From: SXOA01 sp046593355
GTDB taxonomy: Bacteria; Planctomycetota; Planctomycetia; Pirellulales; Pirellulaceae
Reading direction: 5' to 3'
Assembly (NCBI GenBank): GCA_046593355.1
Contig: JBKJNY010000242.1
Location: forward strand, 107,055-171,054
Length of the DNA: 64,000 nt
Positions 25,305 to 34,387 of the stretch are shown in pieces. Both the position numbers and the translations under genes were made by a program. The stretch's first letter is position 1. The number at the start of each line of letters is the position of its first letter. The notes under the pieces are model-generated. The model searched no databases. It was not told where the DNA came from and saw nothing but the letters and a program-made list of their open reading frames with translations.

Positions 25305-27464
25305 ATGTCGAACATTCGCCAGCAGTCACCAACCCGTTCCGTGCGTCGCCGTCGTGAGCGCCACCTGCGGCGATTGGGCCTCGAAGCCTTGGAGAGCCGG
25401 GCCTGTCCGGCCGTGATGTTTGACTTCGACGGGGGCGTTCTCAACATCACCGGCGACGAGGGGCCGAACGTCATCGAGATTTTTCAGCCACGCAATCGCG
25501 TGGTGGAGGTCACGGGAGACGGCGAGCGGCGCATTTTCGAAGGGGTGGACGAGGTCTTTGTCGATGCCCTCGGTGGAGATGACACCGCTACGTCCTCGAA
25601 GCCGAAGGAGATCGTCGTTGTCGGCGCTAAGATCAACATCGATGCGGGTGCCGGGAATGACCGGGTCATCATCAACGACGGCGGTCCCACGAGAAGACCG
25701 GCAATCTTCAACACGTCGCTGGATGTCGCGGTCGATCTGGGAACTGGAATCGATGACTTTCGAATGGACGTTCGCCACCACGATTCTGTAAACCTGGATT
25801 TGACCGCCGAGGACGGCAACGACAAGATTCTGATCGGAATGTTGCTGCCGGCCATTCAAAAGGTCCGCGAATCGGCGGCACGAATGGACTTGGATCTCGG
25901 TGGCGGCGGCAACCTGGTGAATGTGAGCACCGAGGGCTTTGGCAGGGTAGACCTGGGACTGCTCGCGGCGGGTGGCGGCAACACGGTTCAAGTAGCTACG
26001 GAATGGGAGTCAGTATCAGGTGGAGAGCTGATCATTGAGCAATCTGAAACGACCGCGGTCGCGGACATCATGCTGTTGGGTGATGGAAATCAAGTTGCAT
26101 TCAACTCGCTGGGCTACGAGCAGGTCGATCTCGATTTGGACCTGACCGGAAACAACAATACGGTGGAGATCGGACTGCTGCTCCCGGCGGTGCAAAAGGT
26201 CCGCGAGTCGGCGGCGCGGATCAACCTGGATGTGGGGGGCGACAGTTTGGTGAACGTGCGTCTGGAAAACATTGATAACGTGGATTTGTCACTCGTTTCC
26301 GATCCGGCATCTCCGGAGCCGGTGACGGGGGGCGTGATCAACGTGTATTGGCACGTCATCAACAACGGTTCCAGCAGTCTAGGCAGGAAATATCCAGTGT
26401 TAATCCTGAAAAGCTCGCTGCCGGGCGGGTCGGCCGTGCCGCGGACCCCAGGCGACAGTCCCGCTACATTCTCGTTCTTGGCCACGGCCGGCGGCCCCGA
26501 TGCACCGACGTCAGTGAAAGCCGCGCTCCACCTCGGCCCCGAGGACGACACGGTTTCGGTTCTGAGCCGCAATGTGGACGATCTCCAACTGGACCTCAGC
26601 ACTGGCACCGGCGACGACACGGTCGTGGTGGAAGCCCGCAGCAAGCCGCTATTTGCCTTCACTGTCCATGATCTTGATCGCAGGCAATTCAACCTCGCCG
26701 TGGACCTCGGTCCCGGCGATGATTACCTGACGATCGGCGCTGACGGCTACGCCGATGTCACCAGCTCCGTCGACGCTGGAGCCGGTAATGATCGCTTCAA
26801 CGGGAAATACCTAGTTAAAGGCGCGACGCACAGGTCCATCGGCGATGACTCGCGACTGAGCTTAACCGCGACGCTGGGCGATGGCGATGACAGCCAGGAG
26901 ATCGGCGCTGCCGGCTTCGCCACTGTCAACAGCTTCATCGACGCAGGCGGGGGTAACGACCGTGTCAGGAACAGATTATATGTCGGCACTCTCTCCTCTA
27001 TCGATCCATCTCTCTCACAGCTCAACGTCGTCACGCTGCTGGGAACCGGCGACGACAGCCTGGAATTCGACACGTCCGGCTACGCCAATCTATCGAGCCT
27101 CATCGACGCCGGCGACGGAGGCGACAAAGTCCACCTCAGGCACAAAATGTTTGCCATCGTCGATCGCACGCACCTTGACGTTGTCGTGCAGCTCGGCCTG
27201 GGGAGCCACACTGCCGAGATCGAGTCACGCGGGTATCGCGATTTCGACACCACAATCGACACCGGCCCGGCGGGTGACGGCCGCGACATGGTTGCCACGA
27301 GCCATGTGTTTAGACCCTCGCGCGGGCGCGTCAGCCGGATACCCCTAACACTGGATGGCGGGCTGGATACCGCGGTCTTCATCGCGGAGGGATACGACAC
27401 GCATGACGCGCAGCAGATCGGCGATACGGGCACGCACGAAGTGGGCCACTGGGTCGGTTTGTAG
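25305..27464 (+). CDS. LEPR-XLL-like secreted beta-repeat protein with pilin-like inserts
   Basis: The start ATG at 25305 aligns with the preceding gene's start through the shared leader. An Arg-rich N-terminus leads to LGLEALESRACPAV, a variant of the export tag. The body is about 690 residues of repeats rich in G-D-D and N-x-V/L (for example LGTGIDDF, LGPGDDYLTIGADGY, LGDGDDSQEIGAAGF), each about 55 residues. They resemble RTX-like or parallel beta-helix turns. Two copies of the 16-residue text GLLLPAVQKVRESAAR-like (25830-25889 and 26168-26229) match the conserved helix of DUF1559 pilin-like proteins. The C-terminus ends GTHEVGHWVGL, which could be an incomplete HExxH metal motif. No enzymatic role can be assigned. 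Confidence 0.8.
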   Translation: MSNIRQQSPTRSVRRRRERHLRRLGLEALESRACPAVMFDFDGGVLNITGDEGPNVIEIFQPRNRVVEVTGDGERRIFEGVDEVFVDALGGDDTATSSKPKEIVVVGAKINIDAGAGNDRVIINDGGPTRRPAIFNTSLDVAVDLGTGIDDFRMDVRHHDSVNLDLTAEDGNDKILIGMLLPAIQKVRESAARMDLDLGGGGNLVNVSTEGFGRVDLGLLAAGGGNTVQVATEWESVSGGELIIEQSETTAVADIMLLGDGNQVAFNSLGYEQVDLDLDLTGNNNTVEIGLLLPAVQKVRESAARINLDVGGDSLVNVRLENIDNVDLSLVSDPASPEPVTGGVINVYWHVINNGSSSLGRKYPVLILKSSLPGGSAVPRTPGDSPATFSFLATAGGPDAPTSVKAALHLGPEDDTVSVLSRNVDDLQLDLSTGTGDDTVVVEARSKPLFAFTVHDLDRRQFNLAVDLGPGDDYLTIGADGYADVTSSVDAGAGNDRFNGKYLVKGATHRSIGDDSRLSLTATLGDGDDSQEIGAAGFATVNSFIDAGGGNDRVRNRLYVGTLSSIDPSLSQLNVVTLLGTGDDSLEFDTSGYANLSSLIDAGDGGDKVHLRHKMFAIVDRTHLDVVVQLGLGSHTAEIESRGYRDFDTTIDTGPAGDGRDMVATSHVFRPSRGRVSRIPLTLDGGLDTAVFIAEGYDTHDAQQIGDTGTHEVGHWVGL

Positions 27465-27478
27465 CACTCATAGCCCGG

Positions 27479-30400
27479 CTAATGCCGGTCGAGCGATGGA
27501 TGAGCGGTGTCGGCCCATTCCGACCAGGACTTGCCGGCGAGGGCGTGGAACTCGCCCGCGATTTTGGCGAGAACATCGGGGTTGAGCCATTCGATGTTGT
27601 CCCCCGCGGTGAAGGTCCGCTGGGTCGCCAGTTGCACCCAGAGATCGACCATCGCTGGATCATCGGGCAGCGGCGCGGGTAAGCGCCAGAGCCGCCCAGT
27701 GAGGGCGATGCGGCCGGCCCGGTCCAGCGCGACCGACCCGACATCGCTGTCGTGCAGCAGGGGCGGTCCGAGCGGCAGGCAGGTCGCGACGTCCCACAGC
27801 CGGGCCGAGCGGTCGGCGCTCCCCGTCAGTAGCGTCTTGCCGTCCGAGCTGAAGACTGCGGCCCTGACCACATCCTCGTGCCGCATCGATTCACCCACCG
27901 CCCGGCCGGTGGGGACATCCCAGAGTCGCACGGTGGCATCGTAGCCTCCGGTCACGGCCAGTCGGCCGTCCGGGCTGAACGCCGCCACAAAAACCTCGCC
28001 GCCGTGCCGCAGCTCCTCGCCAAGCTGATGGCCGTCGCGTGCGTCCCAGAACCGCGCGGTTTCGTCGTTGCTGGCGCTCATGACCACTCGGCCATCGGGA
28101 CTCACGGTCACGGTGCGAACTCGGTTGCCGTGCTCAGCCTCCCAGAGCACCTCGCGGCTGGCCGAGTCCCAGACCCGCACTGCGTTGTAGGGACTTGCAA
28201 AACTGGCAACAATGCGAGTTCCGTCCGGGCTGAAGCAGACCGAGTCTGTCGGGCCGTTGATTTTTTCGAAAACGTGGATCAATTCGCCCGTGTCGCCATT
28301 CCAGATGCGAACCAGGCCATTGCTGTCACCGGTCAGCACGACTCGGCCGTCGGGGCTGAAGACGGCCGTTTCCACTTGAACTCCCGCGCCCGTCGGAAAT
28401 CGATGACTCATCGGCTCGCAACGCGGCTCGCCGTCCGCGGCGTTCCAAAGCTGAGCTGTGCCGTCGAGGCTGGCCGTCAGAACCACCTCGCCATCCGGCC
28501 GAAACGCGACCCGTTTGACGAGTTTCGCGTGATTCATGACTTTGCCGAACGTCCGTCCGGTCGCGACGTTGTACAACCGGGCGGTTCCGCTCCGACTTCC
28601 CGTGACGGCCGTCAATCCGTCTGGACTGAACGCGACCGCCTGGATATTCGGGTCGAGCAGCGTCCCCCAGCGAGTTGTAGCAGGGATGTCCCAGAGCACG
28701 GCCGAGCGCGGTTTGGCGGCGAGCAAAATTTGCCTGGTCCCCGGACGAAACGCCAAATTCCCGGCGTGCCGGTCCAAGCGAATCAATTCGCCCAGCGGGC
28801 GTTGATCCTGCAAGTCCCAAACTCGCGCGGTCCCGTCAGTCGAGGTCGCCACGACCGCCTGGCCATCGGCTGCCCAGGCCAGACCGACGATCGATCCGCG
28901 CAGGGAATTTGGCAGGAGGAACATTCGTTTTCCAGTCCTGGCGTTCCAGCACGACAGCGACCCGCCCTGGTCGCCTAACAAGATCCGGTTACCGTCCGGC
29001 ATAAATGCGATCTGTGTTGCTCGGGTTCCATCCGCCGGAAACGGTTTACCAATCATTCCGCCGCCGGTCGCATTCCACATCCGCACCAGCCCGTTCCTGG
29101 AGAGCGTGGCAACCGCCGGTCCCCGAGGTTGAAACGTAACGCTCAGAACGCCTGCTGGGCCGGCAAATTCCGCGAGCTGTTTGCCGTCGGCCGTTTGCCA
29201 GATGCGGATGTGGGACGGCTTCGTGCCGGTGCGCTGGCCGGTGACGGTGCAGACCTGTGAGCCATCGGGATTGAACGCCGCGGCGAGCAGGTTGTCAGGG
29301 TGGACCAAGGCCACATCCGCGGTGGTTTCGCCGCCAGCCGCGGCGGGGAGGGATTTTAGCATCAATGTCCGGCCGGTCACCACGGCCACGAGCGGTGTGC
29401 CGTCGGCGCGGATCGTGGCCGCGAACACGCGAGTGCTTCCCAAATCGTGAGCAACCATCAATGCGCCACTGTCCACGTCCCAGACTCGCGCCCTGCCGTC
29501 GCGGTCGGTCGTCAGAATCGTTGTTCCGTCCGGGCTGAAGGACAGCGCCGAGATGTTGGCGGGGTGGTGAAAGGCCTCGCCGCGGCGCACCAGGTGCTGC
29601 CTCGCGGCGTCCAGGTTCGTGAGGATCACGCGCCGCAGTGCCGCATCCTCGGCCGGCGCGTGCTGCAAAGCCCGCGCGAACCAGAGCATCCCCACTCCAC
29701 TTTCCTGGCTTTCGACCAGCGCGTATCCCCGGTCGAAAGCCAGTCGCGCGCTGCGTCGATTCGCCTCAATCCGCTCGCGGTTCGCTTCAATCCGCTGTAG
29801 ATCGGCTTCCTTTCGTTCACGGTCTGCCCGCCGCCGCTCGCCGTCGATGCGAAACGCCGCGGCCACGGCAATGACCGTGATGAGGACGAGGGCAATCATG
29901 CCCGCCACGACGTGAGTGCGGTGCCGTCGCCCCCATCTCGCCATTTGGGCCGGCAGCGGCTCCCGCGCCGCGGACACCGGCTCGTCGGCCAGCCAGTGCT
30001 CCAGGTCATCCGCCAGCCCTTGCGGCGACGCATAGCGATCCGCCGGCTGCCGAGCCATCGCCTTCAAGCAAACGGCTTCGAGCGGCGGCGGGATCGCGCG
30101 GCACAACTTGCGGGGCCGCATGAAGCTCCCCGCGATCACTCCCAGCAGCGTTTCCTCCAGCACGGAACCGGCAAACGGCACCTGCCCGGTGAGCAGCACA
30201 TAGAGCGTCGCGCCAAGGCTATATACGTCGCTTGCCGGCCCGACGCCGTGGGCTTCGCCCCGCGCTTGCTCCGGGCTCATGAACGCGGGCGTTCCGACCA
30301 CTTCACCGGCGGTTCGCGTGAGGGCGTCGGTCCAATCCGCTTGCGGTGGAGTCGGCGCGCCGGCCGGTAATAACCGAACGGTCGGCAGCTTGGACTTGAG

Positions 30401-31372
30401 CGCAGGAGCTCCCGAAACAGCATTTTGCGAGTCCGCAGGTTGGGATGGCAGCGACTCGACGGTTGGCAGGGGTGCGGTCTCGTCTTCTGCGGCTCGGGGG
30501 CCAGCCTCTCCGAGCGCGCGCGCCAGGCCCCAATCGACCACCAAAGTTTCGCCGTAGGGGCCGAGCAGGATGTTCGCCGGCTTGAGGTCGCGGTGAATGA
30601 CGCCGCGGCTGTGCGCGTAAGCGACGGTCTCGCAAACGTGCAGGAACCGCCGCAGCAACTTCTGAAATTCCACGCCGCGGAACTGGACGGGGGCAACGGC
30701 TGGCCGGTGCAGCTCCTCGACGGCCGCATGCAAAGTCTGTCCGCGCACGAGCCGCATCGCATAAAACGGCCGCCCGGCCGCGTCGCGGCCCAGACCATAC
30801 ACAGGCACGATGCCGGGATGCTCAAGCCGAGCCGTGATTTCCGCTTCCCGCAGAAACCGCTCGCGGACCTCGTGATTTCCGGCCAGCGCCGGCTGAATCT
30901 CCTTGACCGCGACTTCTCGATTCAGCTCCAGGTCCATCGCCCGCATCACCTGCCCGATGCCGCCACGAGCAAACAACCGCAGCACGCGGAACCGGCCGCT
31001 AGCCGGTAAATAGGGCGCGCTCCCGTCCCCATTTTTTCCGGACAGTGCTGGCGGATCGTCCAGGAATTCGTCGAGGTGAAACTGCCGCTGGAGTAATGCC
31101 TGCCATTGCGGAAACCGTGCGAAGAACTCCTCGTGCGGCGGCGACTCGCCCAGTTCGCGGCGGGTCGCGAATTCGACGTAGATCAAGTCCAGCGCCTGTT
31201 CCGGATCGTGGCCGAGCTCCGGATACCGGACAATCAACTCTTCGGCCCGCGCGGCTTCGCCGACCCGGAGCCGCCGCTCCAACTCGTCGCAGGCGTCGCG
31301 GAGCAACTCCTCGGCACCGGCCGGCCGACCGCCGTTCACTGCCGAAGCCAGGCTGAGATTCAGGCTGCCCAT
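27479..31372 (-). CDS. Membrane Ser/Thr protein kinase with WD40 repeats
   Basis: Very large (1297 residues). The kinase domain spans about 128-480: loop FARGGIGQV, VAVKEI, HRDLKPANIL, and VVDWGLA with Trp in place of the usual Phe of DFG, a frequent variant in planctomycetes. A 60-residue insert lies in the activation segment before GTPAFMSPEQ. A membrane helix follows at about 487-510, then a charged coiled coil (RRADRERKEADLQRIEANRERI). About 12-14 WD40 repeats fill 600-1280, with motifs such as FSPDGTTILTTDRDGRARVWD. The propellers likely sense or recruit partners outside the cytoplasm. A sigma factor gene is divergent 68 bases away. Confidence 0.94.
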   Translation of the reverse strand: MGSLNLSLASAVNGGRPAGAEELLRDACDELERRLRVGEAARAEELIVRYPELGHDPEQALDLIYVEFATRRELGESPPHEEFFARFPQWQALLQRQFHLDEFLDDPPALSGKNGDGSAPYLPASGRFRVLRLFARGGIGQVMRAMDLELNREVAVKEIQPALAGNHEVRERFLREAEITARLEHPGIVPVYGLGRDAAGRPFYAMRLVRGQTLHAAVEELHRPAVAPVQFRGVEFQKLLRRFLHVCETVAYAHSRGVIHRDLKPANILLGPYGETLVVDWGLARALGEAGPRAAEDETAPLPTVESLPSQPADSQNAVSGAPALKSKLPTVRLLPAGAPTPPQADWTDALTRTAGEVVGTPAFMSPEQARGEAHGVGPASDVYSLGATLYVLLTGQVPFAGSVLEETLLGVIAGSFMRPRKLCRAIPPPLEAVCLKAMARQPADRYASPQGLADDLEHWLADEPVSAAREPLPAQMARWGRRHRTHVVAGMIALVLITVIAVAAAFRIDGERRRADRERKEADLQRIEANRERIEANRRSARLAFDRGYALVESQESGVGMLWFARALQHAPAEDAALRRVILTNLDAARQHLVRRGEAFHHPANISALSFSPDGTTILTTDRDGRARVWDVDSGALMVAHDLGSTRVFAATIRADGTPLVAVVTGRTLMLKSLPAAAGGETTADVALVHPDNLLAAAFNPDGSQVCTVTGQRTGTKPSHIRIWQTADGKQLAEFAGPAGVLSVTFQPRGPAVATLSRNGLVRMWNATGGGMIGKPFPADGTRATQIAFMPDGNRILLGDQGGSLSCWNARTGKRMFLLPNSLRGSIVGLAWAADGQAVVATSTDGTARVWDLQDQRPLGELIRLDRHAGNLAFRPGTRQILLAAKPRSAVLWDIPATTRWGTLLDPNIQAVAFSPDGLTAVTGSRSGTARLYNVATGRTFGKVMNHAKLVKRVAFRPDGEVVLTASLDGTAQLWNAADGEPRCEPMSHRFPTGAGVQVETAVFSPDGRVVLTGDSNGLVRIWNGDTGELIHVFEKINGPTDSVCFSPDGTRIVASFASPYNAVRVWDSASREVLWEAEHGNRVRTVTVSPDGRVVMSASNDETARFWDARDGHQLGEELRHGGEVFVAAFSPDGRLAVTGGYDATVRLWDVPTGRAVGESMRHEDVVRAAVFSSDGKTLLTGSADRSARLWDVATCLPLGPPLLHDSDVGSVALDRAGRIALTGRLWRLPAPLPDDPAMVDLWVQLATQRTFTAGDNIEWLNPDVLAKIAGEFHALAGKSWSEWADTAHPSLDRH

Positions 31373-31440
31373 TGCGACGTGTCAAAGCTCGTAAGTAGAC
31401 TGAATGGACGTAATCACCACGCTAGCTCAGCCGCAATCGA

Positions 31441-32046
31441 ATGTCCACCGAGTCCAACCCAGCGCCGCCGGACGACGAATTCCTGGCGCTCTTGGCTCGC
31501 GTGCGGCAGAGCGACGAATCGGCGGCCAGCGAACTGGTCCGCCGCTACGAGCGGGCCGTGCTCCGCTCCGTGCGCAGCCGCCTCGGCAGGAACATGCGCG
31601 GTGCCCTGGATTCGGCCGACGTATTGCAATCGGTGCATCGCAGCCTGCTGGTTGGCCTCAAGAACGAACGCTATCAGGTGGCTTCGCCGCAACAGCTCAT
31701 CGGCCTGGCGGTCGTCATGGTCCAGCGGAAGGTCGCCCGCCAGTGGCGCAAGCTCAAGCGGCTGCCGACCACCACATTTGACGACATCTCCCGCGGCCAG
31801 GATTCACCCATCGACCAAATTGCGAGCGACGACCCCACTCCCTCGCAGGTCGCCTCCGTGGCCGAACTGCTCGAGCGATTCCTGTCGCAACTGGACGAAC
31901 TTGACCAGCAACTCGTCCGCTTCAAGCTCAACGGCCTCAGCTCGGTGGAGGCCGCGGCAATCTTGGACCGCGAGCCCGCCTTCGTCCGCGTGCGCTGGAC
32001 GCGGCTGCGGCAAAAGTTGCGGGAACGGGGCTTCGGTGAACCGTAA
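31441..32046 (+). CDS. ECF-like RNA polymerase sigma factor
   Basis: The 201-residue protein has region 2 at about 25-95 (LVRRYERAVLRSVRSRLG, LDSADVLQSVHRSLL, LIGLAVVMVQRKVARQWR) and region 4 at about 140-195 (LDELDQQLVRFKLNGLSSVEAAAILDRE then VRVRWTRLRQKLRERG). It belongs to the planctomycete ECF type associated with protein kinases and is divergent from the WD40 kinase across 68 bases. This contrasts with the other kinase in the window, which is co-transcribed with its sigma factor. Confidence 0.92.
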   Translation: MSTESNPAPPDDEFLALLARVRQSDESAASELVRRYERAVLRSVRSRLGRNMRGALDSADVLQSVHRSLLVGLKNERYQVASPQQLIGLAVVMVQRKVARQWRKLKRLPTTTFDDISRGQDSPIDQIASDDPTPSQVASVAELLERFLSQLDELDQQLVRFKLNGLSSVEAAAILDREPAFVRVRWTRLRQKLRERGFGEP

Positions 32047-32078
32047 TCGTTCAATCCCCAACGCAGGGACCGAAAGGC

Positions 32079-32564
32079 TCATTCGATGGCCCGCACTACT
32101 TCAGTACCGCAATCCGTTGAGACCGTGCCAGAACCCTTCAACTGAGATTCCTTCTGTACGCGTGCCAGCCACCGGTCGAGTTGATTGGCAAACTCTTGCC
32201 GGTTGCGAGCAGCGAAGCCTGACGGACCTCGCATCACCTGCCCAGCACCTCCCATTTCATCGATCATATTCCGCATTGCGTGCCGCTCGCCCACGTTCGC
32301 TTCGGTAAATAGCTCTCTCCGCGGGTCGAGCGCCTTGGCACCTTTGCCCACGACATCGGCAGCCAGGGGAATGTCGAGAAGGTAGAATTCGCAGCCTCTC
32401 TGTAATCAGGGTTTGTCGCCGGCTCGGGCCGCTTGATTTTCCCGCCAGGCATCGAGGTATGCACGGATTCCCTGGACAACCTTCGGCGCTGCTGTCTGGA
32501 GTGCCGCCTGAGCTTCCTCCGCCAACAGCGACTTCCCCGCCGGTATCCGAGAATCCTGGATCAT
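32079..32564 (-). pseudogene. Unrecognised small gene interrupted by an in-frame TGA
   Basis: From ATG at 32564 the minus strand encodes MIQDSRIPAGKSLLAEEA..., ending after AARAGDKP at a TGA (32406-32408). The same frame then stays open for a further 108 codons (CEFYLLDIPLAADVVGKG, ELFTEANVGERHAMRNMIDEM, FAARNRQEFANQLDRWLARV). This could be one broken gene or a 52-residue ORF followed by a remnant. Its first ten codons recur at 59.3 kb, where the frame stops after 12 residues. No function is recognised. Confidence 0.45.
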
Positions 32565-32570
32565 CGCATA

Positions 32571-32990
32571 CTCGGCCTGGTGCGGAATCGCCGCGGGCCG
32601 GCGGGAGAAGGATTCTCGCTGGAGCAGTATGTCAACGACCGGCCGTACGTCGCCAGCTCGTTCCTAAGCGTCGCCATCTCCCAGGGCTTCGGTTCCGCGC
32701 TTTCCGGCAAATGCCGCGATAAGCCAGAATTGGCGGAGCAGGCCCTTCCGCTCGTCGCCCGGCTGCCAGTGGTTCCGTGCCGCGGAGGGGAAGTTTTCTT
32801 GCGAAAGCTTTTTGTGCCGCTGGGGTATGTGGTGGACGCCAGCCGTCTGCCGCTGGATGAGCAGTTTCCGCAGTGAGGGGAGAGTCCTTATTTCGCCCTG
32901 CAACTGAGCGGAACCATCCGCGTCACGGATTTGCTCTCGCATCTCTACGTGCTGGTGCCTGTGCTTGACGACGACAAGCACTACAGAAAT
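32571..32990 (+). pseudogene. Broken Hen1 (bacterial 3' terminal RNA ribose 2'-O-methyltransferase), N-terminal part
   Basis: The translation reads LGLVRNRRGPAGEGFSLEQYVNDRPYVASSFLSVAI, PVVPCRGGEVFLRKLFVPLGY and LPLDEQFPQ, then a TGA at 32874-32876 where the family normally has Trp. It continues in frame as GESPYFALQLSGTIRVTDLLSHLYVLVPVLDDDKHY. This is the characteristic N-terminal domain of bacterial Hen1, which methylates repaired RNA ends and works with Pnkp. The first 45 or so residues and the whole methyltransferase domain are missing. At 32990 the sequence jumps into a segment duplicated at 59.4 kb. Pnkp is absent from the window. Confidence 0.85.
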
Positions 32991-32993
32991 CCC

Positions 32994-33195
32994 CCGCATC
33001 CGCAAATTACCCCCCGCCGCTCGCGCTGCCATCCGCATCGCCGCGGTCCTCGCCGCCCTCGCGCTGATCGTGACCTGCGCACAAATCAGGTTCAACGCCG
33101 CATTCAGTCACCGCGTCGCCGCTGCTCGTCTCAAATTTCAAATCTCAAATCCTCCGCTTCTTCCCTCCGTCTTCGATTCCACCCCGGCGATTGCC
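32994..33195. repeat. Duplicated about 200-base segment (partner at 59331-59530, inverted)
   Basis: This stretch encodes IRKLPPAARAAIRIAAVL...TCAQIRFNAAFSHRV in frame and continues through AAATTTCAAATCTCAAATCC to CACCCCGGCGATTGC. The same text, with few differences, is the C-terminal end of the membrane protein gene at 59290-60306. Here only the tail is present, so it is a fragment copied from that locus. Confidence 0.9.
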
Positions 33196-33276
33196 TCGCC
33201 AAACTAGATTATATTCCACGCATAGCGCCACGCCTCCTACCCCCGTCTCTCCTCTCCCTTGCCATCCGAGGCTCTC

Positions 33277-34368
33277 ATGTCCCGCACTCGCCACTCCCGC
33301 CGCCAATTCCTCTCCACCGCCGCAGCCGCAGCCGGAGCGGTGATTCTCGGCGCTCCCACCATCCTCACCGCCAGCAAGACCGAGTCCCGCCTGGTCGTCG
33401 GCGAGGGGGAGCACAAGTTCGAGGTCTATCACGACTGGCCGCAGTTGCCCAAGGAGTTCACCTGGCAGACGACGCACAACGTTGCGGTGGACAAAGCGGG
33501 GAACGTCTACGTCATCCATGAGGGGCAGCGGGCCCTCAAGGACCATCCCTCGATTTTCGTGTTCGATTCCGAAGGCAAATACATCCGCGCCTTCGGCAGC
33601 CAGTTCCAGGGAGGCGGCCACGGCATCGAGATCAGGGCCGAAGGAGGGGAGGAATTCCTCTACGTCTGCGCGTACCAGCATTGCAAGACCTTCGCCAAGA
33701 TGACTCCGAAAGGCGAAACCGTCTGGCAGAAATTCGCTCCGATGGAATCCGGCGTGTACGCCAAGGACGAGGACACCAAGCCCGAGCAGGTCTGGGGGCG
33801 GGACCGCTTCATGCCCACCAACTTCGCCTTCCTGGACGACGGCGGCTTTCTGCTGGCGGACGGCTACGGAGCGTTCTACATCCATCGTTACGACAAGGAC
33901 GGCAAATGGCTTTCGCACTTCGGCGGCCCCGGCAAAGGCGAAGGCAAATTCAACACGCCGCACGGCGTCTGGATCGATAAGCGTGCGGGTCGCAAGCCCT
34001 CCATCGTCGTCTGCGACCGGGCCAACAACACGCTGCAATACTTCAGCCTGGACGGCAAGTATCTGGAAACGCTGAAGGGCTACGGCCTCCCCGCCAATGC
34101 CGAAACCTGGCAGAACCTGCTCGTCATCCCCGAACTGCACGCCCGCGTCACACTGCTCAACGAGAAGAACGAAGTCGTCGCCCGCCTCGGCGAAGACATC
34201 GCCCGCGTCACCGGCAAAGAGGGCGGCCAGATCCGCGGCGACAACAAAAAATGGCTCCCCGGCAAATTCGTCCACCCCCACGACGCCTGCTTCGGCCACG
34301 ACGGCAGCATCTTCGTGGCCGAATGGGTCGGGACGGGAAGGATTTCGAAGCTGAGGAAGGTGAGCTGA
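33277..34368 (+). CDS. Tat-exported NHL-repeat protein
   Basis: I start at the ATG at 33277 so that the twin-arginine signal stands at the front: SRRQFLSTAAAAAGAVILGAPTIL. About six NHL-like blades follow (HNVAVDKAGNVYVIHEG, IFVFDSEGKYIRAFGS, HGVWIDKRAGRKPSIVVCDRANNTLQYF, HPHDACFGHDGSIFVAEW). This gives a six-bladed propeller in the periplasm. Such Tat-exported NHL proteins in planctomycetes are often annotated as peptidylglycine monooxygenase-like, but no copper ligands are visible to support an enzyme. Single gene, following the scrambled region. Confidence 0.88.
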   Translation: MSRTRHSRRQFLSTAAAAAGAVILGAPTILTASKTESRLVVGEGEHKFEVYHDWPQLPKEFTWQTTHNVAVDKAGNVYVIHEGQRALKDHPSIFVFDSEGKYIRAFGSQFQGGGHGIEIRAEGGEEFLYVCAYQHCKTFAKMTPKGETVWQKFAPMESGVYAKDEDTKPEQVWGRDRFMPTNFAFLDDGGFLLADGYGAFYIHRYDKDGKWLSHFGGPGKGEGKFNTPHGVWIDKRAGRKPSIVVCDRANNTLQYFSLDGKYLETLKGYGLPANAETWQNLLVIPELHARVTLLNEKNEVVARLGEDIARVTGKEGGQIRGDNKKWLPGKFVHPHDACFGHDGSIFVAEWVGTGRISKLRKVS

Positions 34369-34387
34369 GTGCCTGTCGGGATTGATG

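Noticed and set aside
32433..32570. Extension of the Hen1 relic upstream to 32433 in the same open frame
   Set aside because: The upstream codons do not match Hen1 and overlap the minus-strand ORF and a segment shared with 59.3 kb.
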